A stretch of DNA of 24,257 bases, from NCBI GenBank assembly GCA_024195585.1, contig SWBL01000528.1:1-24257 (forward strand), in the 5' to 3' direction. Both the position numbers and the translations under genes were made by a program. Positions within the stretch are counted from its first letter, which is position 1; every line of letters begins with the position of its first letter. The notes beneath the pieces are model-generated. The model saw nothing but the letters and a program-made list of their open reading frames with translations. It ran no database searches and was not told where the DNA came from. Below are positions 1 to 10,104 of this stretch, piece by piece. This DNA comes from Aureobasidium sp. EXF-3400. Lineage: Eukaryota > Ascomycota > Dothideomycetes > Dothideales > Saccotheciaceae.

Positions 1-5
1 AGAAA

Positions 6-92
6 TCTCCTCTCTCTGAGTCGAACAAAGGACCTTCTGATGACAATTAACAATTACAGTCAGACGCTCTAAACCAACTGAGCTAAGAAGAG
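6..92 (-). tRNA. tRNA-Tyr (anticodon GUA) with 12-base intron
   Basis: Reading the minus strand from base 92, a full cloverleaf folds. It has a 7-bp acceptor stem (CTCTTCT with AGAGGAG, one G-U pair), T8-A9, a 4-bp D stem GCTC/GAGC with loop AGTTGGTTTA, a 5-bp anticodon stem TCTGA/TCAGA, variable loop AGGTC, T stem CTTTG/CAGAG with loop TTCGACT, and discriminator A73 at base 6. The anticodon loop is 19 bases instead of 7. Placing the intron at the usual eukaryotic 37/38 site leaves anticodon GTA (bases 55-57) and a 12-base intron TTGTTAATTGTC (bases 42-53). C1-G72 and A73 are the known eukaryotic tyrosine identity elements. The internal B box GTTCGACTC fits GWTCRANNC. The exact intron edge could shift by a base, but the Tyr assignment is secure. 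Confidence 0.93.
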
Positions 93-1764
93 ATTGATGG
101 AAGGTACGCCAAATTTTGGCCAATATATCCTACGGTTCAATCGTCGGATCGAGCCTGATGGTTGTCAGCAAGCGAAGGCCTCTCAAGCAGGCACGCCTTG
201 AGACCATCGAGCCCATCTGGATCTCGAATTCGATAGGGAAAGTTCGAACGTGACCATCAAGATTAGCCACCACAACTGCAAAGCAAACAAGCAAGCAAGC
301 AAGAACCGACCGACCACAACTGCCGTCTAAGCATGCTTTCCAGGAACCCGACTCGTCGCTTGTCACTGCCACTTCGAAAAACAGCGTTTGCGAGCCCCAA
401 CCCGTCTCCAGTTTTTGGATCTTCTATCTTTTGTGGGTTGTGTTTTCGGACAACCTTCGGCATGCGCACCGTGTGGTCATTTTGATTCCTTTCCCCGTCT
501 CTCCGTCTCCCCATCTCGCTTCTTGTGATCTACAAAATGAGAGGGACTCGATGACACGTGAAATATGGGCAAGAGGAAACAGGGCAAAATAGACTTTGAA
601 GGGTCTGAAGGTTTCTTTTTTGACGCCAACATGACAGAAAAAAGGGCAAAGGAAAGACAACACCCTAGACCGCCACGCTCTTGTCTAGCTTTTCAGGCAA
701 ACCGTCAACATGTGCAGTTGCATCAAGCTGCATATCGATTCTCGGTTTTGTCGCAGAGGGAGAGTGATTCTCGGTCCGTTTCAAAGTGTCGGGAGTACGG
801 ATATGCTCGCGCCAAAAGACGGGCGTTCGGATTGCTCACCGTTTTCGTTCCATGTGCTCGTGGCGGGGCGGGAGAGGCTTGCGACAATTGCATAGTCAAC
901 TCTTGGTAAGGTGTCGTGTGGTACGCTCCAAGCCGCAACAAATGCTTGCGCGAGACTGGGCAAGTCAGATCCGAAGGTTGGTAAGCCGAGCAGAGCCTCC
1001 AACAAGAGCTTTGGGAATTTGATTGCACGAGCTTGGCGAAGCGAATGTAGATGACAATAATCTATCTTTTGCTCAGTTCGTTGAATCTAGCTACCTCGTA
1101 TGAGGATCCCTAACCACAGAATCGATCATTCATGCTCGGTGGAGAAATATATTGATCTGCTAGAGTCCGTGTTGACATGGTGGTGGATCTTGTGGATTGC
1201 AGTTGGACATCTTTCCTGACCATCGTCTCATGTCTTGCGTTGTGAAGCGACGCGTAACAGTAGTCCACAAGCCCTCTGCTGGACTCCCAGTCAGGAAAAG
1301 ATAGCTCCAGCTCTAGATGCGCATTGCAGGTCCATGGCACCATCGTACGAGTCTTGCATTCGCGTTGCGCACATGCTTCGTCAATCGATTCGTGACCTAT
1401 TCGACTCGAGGCAATTTCCGTGGACTGCAGTCCAACCCGCGGCGTGGTTTCAAAGCGACGAGGCGGTTGGCGGCAGCGGAAGGCGCCATACCATGCGAGT
1501 CTGCCACGTTGAGTCTTGAACTTCTAGAACAACCGGCAATAATGATAAATATCAGGTCGCGAATAGGCGAGAGTGAAATAATTATGGCGTTTTGTTGGTT
1601 GCTCCAGCTATGCATACCACAAAGTATAAGTTGGTTCGGTAAGTAGATTGAGTATATATGTTATGTAATGGCTTCGGCTCGGTTTAAGCTTAATGACTCG
1701 CATGGGATGCGAGACAGCTCGAGCGAACCCGCACCACCCAACCACTTCGTCGGGCTGTGTTGCT
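93..1764. other. Gene-free interval between tRNA-Tyr and the fatty alcohol oxidase 3' end
   Basis: Nothing here reads as a conserved protein. The open frames are short, overlap one another on both strands and show no recognisable domain. Small items seen are an inverted repeat GCCAAA-T-TTTGGC at 108-120, just upstream of the tRNA, and a short (CAAG)n run at about 287-303. The last few hundred bases should include the 3' untranslated region of the fatty alcohol oxidase gene, which is transcribed towards the left. Confidence 0.6.
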
Positions 1765-4127
1765 TCACAGCTTTGCTTTTGATGTTTGATCTGTCGATGA
1801 AAGACCTAGGTCTTCGACAATACCTCGAGCAACACCCCTTGCAATCGCCATACCTGTAATCATCGGGTTCACTCCGCTCGCTCCTGGGAATACAGAATTG
1901 TCAGCTACAAAGAGGGATTGTGTGTTCCACACAGCGCCCCGCGAGTTCACAACACTGTTCGTGGGCGAGGAACCCATCCTCGCCGTTCCCATTTGATGAG
2001 CTGAAACCTGCCCAGCATCTCCTGGCAGCCCGTTGACGACAAAAAGTTCTAGACGGGATAGCCACTTTAAGAAGTCGGGGTCATTTATGCTGGCCATGAC
2101 TCCAGGATCTTCCCCAGTCTGGCTGGCATCGATCGCCGATGTGTACGTTTTGACAGATGGCTGGCGTATGAAGGGAGGTACGCCCGCAACACCGACATGA
2201 ACCTCGCGTGCCCCTTCGATATAGGCGATCTTTGCGAGTGCGACAAGGCCGACTGCAATATTCTTCTGATCCGACTTTGACGTGTCGTACTTGACTCTGA
2301 CTCGGTATTTGTCCACTGGGTCAGCGTAGACTTCACCTTCGCCTTTGTCTCTCGCCAGTGAGATCCAGCCTGCCATACGCTTGAATTTGGCAGCGTGTAC
2401 CTTCCATTCCAAACCAGATTTCCAGTCCATCAATGGTAGCACCATGCTCGGGAGCATTGTGACGCCCTCCAATTTACAACCATAGCCTGTTGAGTTGATG
2501 TTCTCGTATTCAGTGACAACCGAGGTCAGAATACCACCTTCCCACGGCATAATGTCTTCATCAAAGACGCCGAATAGAGTGTTGACAGGATGCAATTTCA
2601 AGTGCTTGCCAAGGTGTGGATTCTGAATACCACTCCTCTCGAGAAGCAGCGCAGTACCTCCCAGCGCTCCGGCAGCTACGACCACGGCACGCCTGGCATA
2701 GATTGTTACTGGACGCCTGTACACCTCTCCGGATACACCGCCAGATTCGTCTCTAGAAGTCCAAACACCTCGAGCGCCGATAGCAATCTTCTTTCCGTCT
2801 GGTGATTTGTCCTGGGCGAATATTACTTCCTCACACTGGAACCCTTCGATAAATTTGGCACCGTGTCGAGCAGCGTCAGGGAGCCAGCTCTCTGTCGGTC
2901 CTTTCTTGCCGCAGCTTCCACAGCCCATCGTACAGTAACCACATTGGTGGGCTTCCCCGGCTGTGTTCTGGGGCACGGGCTTGGCTCGCATACCGAGCTT
3001 CTTCGCACCATCCAGAAGCATGCGGTTTCCAGCGTTGTGGTTGATACCTTGGGTTCCGACACCCATAGTTTCGCAAACCGCGTCCATGTCCTGTTGGAAT
3101 GCGGAGCTCTCAAAATACGGTAAATTGTGCACCCTAGCAAATTCTTGCCGGACGAATGGCTGTAGTTGAAGTGATGCGGACCAGTTCACTGTGCCTCCGC
3201 CGCCGAAGCATGACCCAGCTATAATACCCATTCTACCAGTATCCGAAAGTGTAACGCCTCCATTGGCGAACAGATGTATCATTCCGTCCTTCTCCGACAT
3301 GGGCAAATGATTAGGCTTCCAATGATATCCTTTCTCAGCGACTACAACATCCAATCCGGAACGTGCTAGAACAGAAGCCGCGACCGAGCCAGTGCATCCA
3401 CTACCGATGATAAGGACATCGGTTTCGAAGGTTGCCGGAATGAGTGTAGAGCCTTTGGGCAGTGGTGGGAACACGACGAATGGAAAGTCAAAGCCTGGAC
3501 CATAACTATGGTTGATAGGGGTATAAGGGTAAGACAACACACGACCAAGTGTAGGGGATGTACGCGTCCAGTAAGCCTTGGCCATATCGCTGAGCGACCT
3601 GAAGATTGCTCGGAAGATTTGCAAACGTGCTGTAGCCCATGATTGAATCACCCTTTCTCGCTGGCGCAGAGAAAGTTGTGCGAACGGTGTTAGATGACCG
3701 GTCAGGAGCCAAGAAGTACGGGAGTTACTGTACAAGATTAGCAATCGAGCGACTCTTCAGTGTAAGGAGTTTACTACGTCAAAGCATCAACGACACCCAC
3801 AAGCTGCTTTCTCCCTTCTTCGTGGATCTGGTTTCCAAGCAGCCTGCAAATTGCCTCCCTGAACTCTGGACATGAAGTCGCCGATTCTGCCAGGTATTCA
3901 GACAATAGAGCTTCATCTTCGACGTTGGTATGGTGCTTGATAGTATCAACGGCAGCTTTGAATTGAGCCTCCTTTGTGATTTCCCCGATAGTTTGTGTCT
4001 CTGGAGATATTATAGTGTCAACGATTGACGCCAACGTAGTCCACTGGTTCTCAGTCAAAATTTGGTCGCCCTGGAAAGGAGACAGGGGACTCGGAGTTTG
4101 TTGGGTCGTACGACGTTGGTTTGACAT
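1765..4127 (-). CDS. Long-chain fatty alcohol oxidase (FAO; GMC oxidoreductase), peroxisomal
   Basis: Predicted 770-residue flavoprotein that oxidises long-chain fatty alcohols to aldehydes with O2, a step in alkane and wax omega-oxidation. There are two exons, 3778-4127 and 1765-3727, separated by a 50-base intron (3728-3777; donor GTAGTA, branch-like GCTAATC, acceptor TACAG) that splits a Thr codon. The ATG at 4127 is the first true ATG in this frame. The N-terminus has the FAO-type segment beginning FQGDQILTENQW. The FAD-binding GSGCTG lies near residues 225-230 and the GMC signature GGGGTVNW near 292-299. A Cys-rich CGYCTMGCGSC follows at 379-389. The C-terminal GMC block has catalytic His694 (SAHQMGTARMG) and Asn737 (VNPM). 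The protein ends in AKL, a standard PTS1 peroxisome-targeting tripeptide. Length fits the family (about 700-770 residues). No frameshift is seen. Confidence 0.93.
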
Positions 4128-6655
4128 ATCGAATGGCGGCAACGTGGACACCCGTTGATGCCGAGATTTGGGCTTGTAGCTTGGCTGTTGCGGAATATAC
4201 AGCGAACCGTCCAATACTGAGTGAAACAAAAACAATCAATACCGTAGCAGGAGAACGACTCTTGTCTTTGTGGTATGGATGTGCAATTGCACCTCTTATG
4301 AAGACGAGCGTCGGGTTCTACCCCTCACACTGCCGTTGCTCTACAGCGGACCTCGGCTTGGCCCTGGAATGCAAGTCGGTTTGAGAAGAGACGACTTATG
4401 AGTTTGGATGGACTACTGAATGGATTGAGCGGCATGCGTTGACTGAATCCGAGGCGCTGGTGCCTGCATACGTGTACCTGTAGATCTATCATGGCAGTTG
4501 AGAGCGGTCTAGAAATATGGTGTCCCATCACCAAAGCTGAATTATAGCATCTATTATGAACAACTTCGATAGCGCTCTTCAGCTTCACCGAGAAGCATTC
4601 AAGACTATTCTGTCAAACGACGCGACGATAGAGCGAGACTCGACGTCAGATCGTGCTTGCCAAAAAGCACTTCAGACGGGAGGTGATGTTCATTCTCACT
4701 CTACCCTTACCCACATGGTAGAGCCAATCAGAGAACGAATCGGCGCCGGGTAAGCGTCATACAGGATGGGTTGAGATGCAAGTCTGGATTTCGAGATCAT
4801 CTGAATACTGTTTCATCAGCAAGAATAGCAGTCCTAGATCGTCTCTCTCTAGATCTGTCGCATCACGGTAGAGAGCAACTGCCAGCAGTCAGCCGACCCT
4901 GACACCAAGTTGTTGCAAAAGGACATGGCTACCGAGAGCGAGATGGAAAAGACGGAAGGCCTCGGGTGAATTCATTAGAATTTCCATGTCTCAAGCCCGG
5001 CCAGGGCTGCCACATGGAAGCGATGCGCAACGAAAGCTTGGCGGGGCCAGCCAAACAAAGACGAGCCGAGCACTGTCCTTTCGTTCTTAGAGGAGGGTCA
5101 TATGTTAAGGTGGAATTGATGTGTCAGAAATTCAAACCTTCCTCGTGGCTTCTTGCAGCCAGATTTATGGGCTGGTATGGGCGTTTGTCGGTGCTTTGAT
5201 TTGACGACTTGCGGTAACCTGCGGTAAGCAGTCTGTCTGGGTACCCCGAACAAACCCTTGAGGTTGCTCCCAAGTACTCTATACAGCGATAGGATGCTGG
5301 AACATCGGAAGCGGAAGCCTGAATCAGGAGGTGCCTAGACGCGGTTTAAGGAAACATCTCATCCAGACCTGTTACACGCGACAGTGCAAGAGATATCTTT
5401 GCATGAAACCTGGTTGAGAGAGTAGAGATGCGAAAGGCGACTCAAGTCCCGCGGCTGCAAGATGGTGCTTCCGCACCAGAACGCATGGCTGAAGAATGCA
5501 GCGAAGAGACCGGGGACCGTTGCAGGTTGCGAACTTGCGAGTTGGCGCAACCAACCACAAACAGCGCATATACGCGGTCGAGTCGGATGGCTTGCAGCAT
5601 AACCTCAGTCCTGCCGGACCGTAAGTTCACACGAGAACCGGCGGCCGCCACTAGGAATGCTAAAGGCGTAGCGGCTACGAGGTTGTTGAGAAAAGAAGGT
5701 CGGGCATGCGACAGTGGAAAGCAGCCAATCAGAGCATACTGGCTTATCTCTATAACTGAGTCGAGCAGTCCCAAAGCGGGAAGGGGCGGCGGCCAGCCAT
5801 GCAGGATGATGCAGACCCGTCAAAAAGAAAGGTATCTCGTAGATCCTTTTGGCTCTGTCGCTAGAAGGATATGAATTAAGATTTGATGAGTATTGCTTTG
5901 CTGCAGCGGTGTCGAAAAGTGTGTGCCTTTTTCTTCTTGTCCCTTGCTCGCCTGGCAGAACGAAAGAAGAGCGACAGTTGTCGGATTAGAGAAGGCAGAC
6001 AAGTCATAGCGTGTGGTCAGCAGGGCCCCGCCGCTCTATCTCCCCCAGCACACGGTTGCGCGCAGTTGACAGCGTAGCGTTGAATCTCGGCGGCCGTTCG
6101 AACTTCGCACTCAGCGCTTTGAGTCGTTTCTGATCCCTTCGCCGCATCAGCCAAGGGTCTGCGATTATCCACAACCACCCATAGCGCCGGACGTAACTCA
6201 AACCTTGTTGCGCTCGTCAGGCTAGGCGTGCCGTGTCAAGCCCCCATCTGCCCCAGTCAACTGTTATGCTGCACGCGAGTGGCCTCATATACATAGCCCA
6301 TCTCGCCCACCTGTCTTGCCCAAAAGGTCATCGTGTGCTACACTACATACCACAGCCACCAACTCTTATTATTTACCTCTTATCTACATCCCCTTTCTCA
6401 CGCGACATACCTGAAACCCGGGTAGCCTTGCATCTTGCAGTAGACTGTCCACGTACCTGGTTGGCCAGCTCTCTCTCTTATCTCGCAGCTCTCGTGCATC
6501 TCTATTTGCATCTCATCCCCCTGGGGCAGACCGACATTTCGAATTTCTCCTTGCATCTCCCCACAACCTACGACATCCTACTTCCGGATACTTAACGACC
6601 ACCCTCCACATCTTTTTATGTTCTAGATCGAATCATCACACGACCAATATTCAAC
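4128..6655. other. Divergent intergenic region between FAO and the FYVE gene
   Basis: This 2.5 kb interval separates two genes transcribed away from each other. The left part carries the FAO promoter and the CCTCGG boxes listed separately. The longest open frame (about 5428-5874, plus strand) has no recognisable domain and reads as non-coding. A perfect 8-base direct repeat, TGCGGTAA, occurs at 5210-5217 and 5220-5227. From about 6233 the plus strand becomes strongly pyrimidine-rich and carries a TATACATA-like stretch near 6288-6295. This is consistent with the core promoter and a long 5' leader of the FYVE gene. Confidence 0.55.
4351..4965 (-). promoter_or_regulatory. Three CCTCGG boxes upstream of the fatty alcohol oxidase
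   Basis: CCTCGG, the core recognised by the fungal fatty-acid regulators FarA/FarB and Fusarium Ctf1, occurs at 4351-4356, 4449-4454 (as CCGAGG) and 4960-4965. These lie about 225, 325 and 835 bases upstream of the FAO start codon. The motif is expected roughly once per 2 kb counting both strands, so three in 840 bases is a modest excess. The link to fatty-acid induction is an inference from motif plus gene identity. Confidence 0.45.
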
Positions 6656-7480
6656 ATGGCCACCACTTTCGCCCAGCACCCTCAACCTCTGCAGTCGCCC
6701 ACCTACATCTACACTAGCCAGCCTCAGTACGGCGACTCGACCACTCCTCCTTCAAACAATGTCTCTCCTTCCAGCCGCTCCGCCTACATGCACGCTAAGC
6801 AGGTCCGCCAGCCAAAGCAGCCTCTCTACATTCCTGCAGTCTTGCGCCCCACAGAGTTGCCTGGTTCGAGACAAACGTCTTTGACCCCTCCTCGCAGTGC
6901 ACACAGCAGCATGGACATGTCCAGAGATGGTTTCAAGTTCGTTGCTCCTGCCAGTCTTGCGTCTCCTCCTCTTAGCCCCGATGAGGATGACTCCAGATCT
7001 TTCGGCCCCTGGGGTCCTGCCAGCATCTCGCGAGTCGTCTCCGACGAGTGGACTGAGACCAAGGGTGCCGTCACTGGTGCTCCCACAAGAAACCACTGGA
7101 AGCCTGACAACAGTGCTCCTCAGTGCAAATCCTCCACATGCACTCGCCCCTTCTCCATTCTCAACCGCCGTCATCACTGCCGTCGCTGTGGAGACATCTT
7201 CTGCAGCAGCCACAGCCCTCATGCTATCCCTCTCGACCAAGAGGCTCGCTTCCACCCCGAGGGTACTCTTCAGCGTGCTTGCGATAACTGCTGGACCGAC
7301 TATCGTGCATGGCGCGCTGCTCGTCCCTCGCGCACCAACAGCGTCACTAGCAGAGACAGCAACGAGACCATGTTCACCCAGCCCGTCGGTGTACCCACCA
7401 ACAAGACATCTGAGGATCAACAGCCCATGGGCAGTGTTGCTCAGTCCGTCGGCGGCAACTGGAACTGGAGCACTTTCTAA
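6656..7480 (+). CDS. FYVE zinc-finger protein (PI3P-binding, endosomal)
   Basis: A single-exon gene for 274 residues, with start context CAACATGG. Residues 1-140 are Pro/Ser/Gln-rich and probably disordered. A FYVE domain covers about 146-217. It has the WxxD motif at W148-D151, the phosphoinositide-binding basic motif RRHHCRRCG at 171-179, and a degenerate RVC motif (RAC, 207-209). Likely zinc ligands are C157, C162, C175, C178, C183, H186, C209 and C212. The first Cys pair is spaced by four residues rather than two, and the sixth ligand is His. I remember both variants from related fungal proteins, so they need not mean loss of function. The tail ends in NWNWSTF. FYVE domains recruit proteins to PI3P on endosome and vacuole membranes. 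No RING, kinase or VHS domain is present, so it is not Pib1, Fab1 or Vps27. The specific role is unknown. Confidence 0.88.
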   Translation: MATTFAQHPQPLQSPTYIYTSQPQYGDSTTPPSNNVSPSSRSAYMHAKQVRQPKQPLYIPAVLRPTELPGSRQTSLTPPRSAHSSMDMSRDGFKFVAPASLASPPLSPDEDDSRSFGPWGPASISRVVSDEWTETKGAVTGAPTRNHWKPDNSAPQCKSSTCTRPFSILNRRHHCRRCGDIFCSSHSPHAIPLDQEARFHPEGTLQRACDNCWTDYRAWRAARPSRTNSVTSRDSNETMFTQPVGVPTNKTSEDQQPMGSVAQSVGGNWNWSTF

Positions 7481-9782
7481 TTTGATGACCTTATCGACTC
7501 TACGACACGCCAGCTTCTCGCATACCCAAGCTTGAGCGTCAACGTCCTTCGCAATCTTTATGCTGCGTTTAAGCGCTTCCTTTTTCGCTTCTCTCTGACT
7601 GTCGCTTGGTCGCAGCAGAGCACGTTTTCTTCACTTCATTGACGCTTTGAGCGAATGATACCACTTATTGGACTGGGTATTAGCCCATTAATTCTTTCGT
7701 TCTTTGTTTTACTGTATGGCGCTTTTGGGAGCATCACAACTACACGGCATTGGTGCCTAGGTTGACATGGGAGTTTTGGCTTGCTTTTTCCGGTTGATAC
7801 CATGGATGAGGAGTTCTTTCTAGAATATGCAATTATATGATCATTCCTACCTTCTACAATGTTCCCTCTCGTCACACCTATCTTTGCTATCTCTCGTATT
7901 CTCTTTATCGTCCGTCGTCACTGATTGACATCGTATCTCGTTTCTTCTTCGACCAGCTTTGCCATGACGAGGATTGGCTGAGGGCTGACGCTGTGCCAGG
8001 GTAAGCAATTCCCAACACGAAGGGGGTCGGCAAGTGACGGTCGCGAAGCCGGATCCTGTGGTCGATCATCCACTCTTGCATGACATGGGCCATGGCTGTC
8101 TCATGAAAAGCGGTGCCAAGTCCAAAATGATGAAGATCGACTCGAGACTCGAAACATATTTTGCTTTCTACCGAGAAAACGCGGATCTAATTCCATGACC
8201 TTACTTTGCACCCATGGATAAGTAAAAAGTAGATGGGGCTTATGTACGTAACCATAAAGGTAGGGCCTTTCGCTTAGTGGGTTGAATGGTTCGAAAGAAT
8301 AGACATACTCCGTTGTTGTTTCTATGGTTAAATGATGCTCCACTGGTTTATTGGATTCATGAATAACAAGAACGCATGTATGTGGAGTTCTAATGAGGAA
8401 GGACCGAACACAAGGCGTTGAAGGAAGAGCAACGGCCAAGGTGGCAGGTGTTGAGGGCAAGTCTGAGGCAGGAAGAAACTCGCACGAGCACTCTCGCTGA
8501 AATGCTGGAGAACGCCCCACACGAGAGACAAGCATAAGCCACGAGGAATAAACAGGACCGAGCCGGAATAGACACAAACGAGAGGAGAGAAGATGGTGGG
8601 ATGGTTGACTCGTATTCCAATAGAAGGCTGGCCCATTGGTCAGCGGCCCTTCTTCGACTGTAAATATTTCTTGTCCTGCTTGTAGGATGAATTTCTTCTA
8701 CGCGGCTCGCGCAACATAGCCAGATTTTCATGGATGTTTCCCATCTCACCGAAGTGAGTTTATTCCCTTCCGCCGACCATATCGTGGAGTCCAGATATCG
8801 TTTCGCACTGTCTTTATGCTTGCTGACGCAGTGTGATGCGGGATGGATGATTGCTCGCATGTAAGTCTGCCAATTTCGGCTTGTACAGTTGCTATGGATC
8901 TTGCGATTTGATCTCATCTCTCCAATCTATCTATCACAACGATCAAGCTATCTTTGATGCTTGGCTTCTGGTTTCTTTTTCTCCATCTTTGGTCTCCGAG
9001 GACCAAAGGTTGTCTTTCTTCTGACTCGAAATCAGCTTGATTGTCAGAAGTACCTGGTAAAAGTACCATGGCTCGCTGTCTTGAGCCTCAAGGCCCCATC
9101 ATCGACAGCGCACATGGCTAGACACATGGCGCATAAGACTATCATGACGGACCATCACGATCGAGTGGTAGCGATTTCTGATTCACCTCCTTTCGGACGC
9201 ATGGAGATCGATTCTGATGGCGCGCATCCATCCCAAGCATCTCGACTCTTGTCTCTGCCGATTGCATCGAAGCCTTTGACATCATTCGACCAAATCTGGA
9301 GGCCACTCCGGCGGCCCTTCTCTCGCCCTTCTCGCCTGGATGCAATCCTCCTCGACTTTCTCGCTTTTCTTCCCTTTCTTGTCGCATATACTTTCGCGGA
9401 GCATTCAACCTTGAGGTTATTCTCATGAATCGAGAATTTTTGCGATTGCAGTGCACGATTCACATTTCCACAGAATCACATGTGAATCCTTCGACAGTTG
9501 AGCTACAAGGGATTGGTTTACGGCCGGGCGCTTCTACAACGCCAATTAGAGGAGGGAAAGAAGTCCGATGAGGGCGCTTCCGAAAAGATCGTGACTCTTG
9601 CCTCTTGATTCAAGTTGCCAAGAGGTTCAGCATGTCGAATCTGGTCGGCCGAATCGATCTCCGTCCTCCGACAACATCTCCTTACTGCTTCGACTTCCTC
9701 CGCATGGCTGACTCACCTCTGCAAGAAACAAATCGATTACTTGCGGCGTGAGCGGCCAATTGAACAACAGTTCCTCCTTTTT

Positions 9783-9840
9783 TGTGGCGAAATGTGTACG
9801 CCACAGCGGCTCTGCGGCCGAACTTGCCCTCCTTGTGGCG
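9783..9840. repeat. TGTGGCG inverted and direct repeats upstream of Hsp20
   Basis: A perfect 7-bp inverted repeat TGTGGCG (9783-9789) / CGCCACA (9799-9805) has a 9-base spacer. A third copy, TGTGGCG, lies at 9834-9840. Both plus-strand copies read TGTGGCGAA. They sit about 265-320 bases upstream of the Hsp20 start codon. The GTGGC core resembles the yeast Rpn4 (PACE) core, but the match is partial and no function is claimed. Confidence 0.4.
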
Positions 9841-10019
9841 AATGCTACGAACGCGTGGCTCAGAGTTGCCTGTTCCCCCGCCTTCTGGTGCATACTTGCC
9901 TCTTCCAGGCTCTTCTATTCTGACGATTGGAAACATTCATGGACGAATAGGCAGAAGGTTAGGGCTGTTGTGGCTGATGAAGTGACGACTTTGTGTACAC
10001 GTCTTCGATACTGTTGCCT

Positions 10020-10047
10020 GAAGCTATCTGAAGGTAGGTATACATAA
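10020..10047 (+). promoter_or_regulatory. Candidate core promoter of the Hsp20 gene
   Basis: TATACATAA at 10039-10047 is TATA-like and lies about 60 bases before the ATG. A pyrimidine-rich leader follows. Two GAA triplets exactly 10 bases apart (10020-10022 and 10030-10032) could be half of a step-type heat-shock element. A canonical GAAnnTTCnnGAA array was not found in the 650 bases upstream, so heat-shock control is plausible from the gene family but weakly supported here. Confidence 0.35.
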
Positions 10048-10104
10048 GGTAGGCTTGTCTGTATCATCTCGTCTCTTTTCCTCTCTCATCATCAATACAT
10101 CAAT

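Larger units (their letters stand above)
7481..10104. other. 2.6 kb interval between the FYVE and Hsp20 genes
   Basis: No convincing coding region was found. Open frames at about 8101-8577 and 8390-8917 (minus) and 8961-9428 (plus) lack domains, typical composition and good start contexts. The left few hundred bases should hold the FYVE 3' untranslated region and the right part the Hsp20 promoter. A TTCTAGAA palindrome (heat-shock-element-like) near 7818-7825 is more than 2 kb from the Hsp20 start and is probably chance. A long non-coding RNA or a distal regulatory region is possible but cannot be shown from sequence alone. Confidence 0.5.

Noticed and set aside
5428..5874. A 148-codon plus-strand open frame upstream of the FYVE gene
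   Set aside because: Arg/Ser-rich random-looking sequence with no domain, opposed by similar open frames on the other strand.
6752..7420. Long open frames on the opposite strand and in another frame (6897-7535) over the FYVE gene
   Set aside because: They are shadows of a strongly codon-biased real gene: composition is Val/Ala/Leu/Ser-rich without domains, and the FYVE frame fully explains the region.
7818..7825. TTCTAGAA heat-shock-element-like palindrome (another near 1528)
   Set aside because: Both are distant from the Hsp20 gene and lie in 3' regions of other genes; single 8-base matches are expected by chance.
8390..8917. A 175-codon minus-strand open frame in the FYVE-Hsp20 gap
   Set aside because: No recognisable domain, and it overlaps other equally plausible open frames on the same strand (8101-8577 and 8328-8636), as expected from chance in sequence of this composition.
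8961..9428. A 155-codon plus-strand open frame
   Set aside because: No similarity to any family I know; mixed low-quality composition and overlapping antisense frames.
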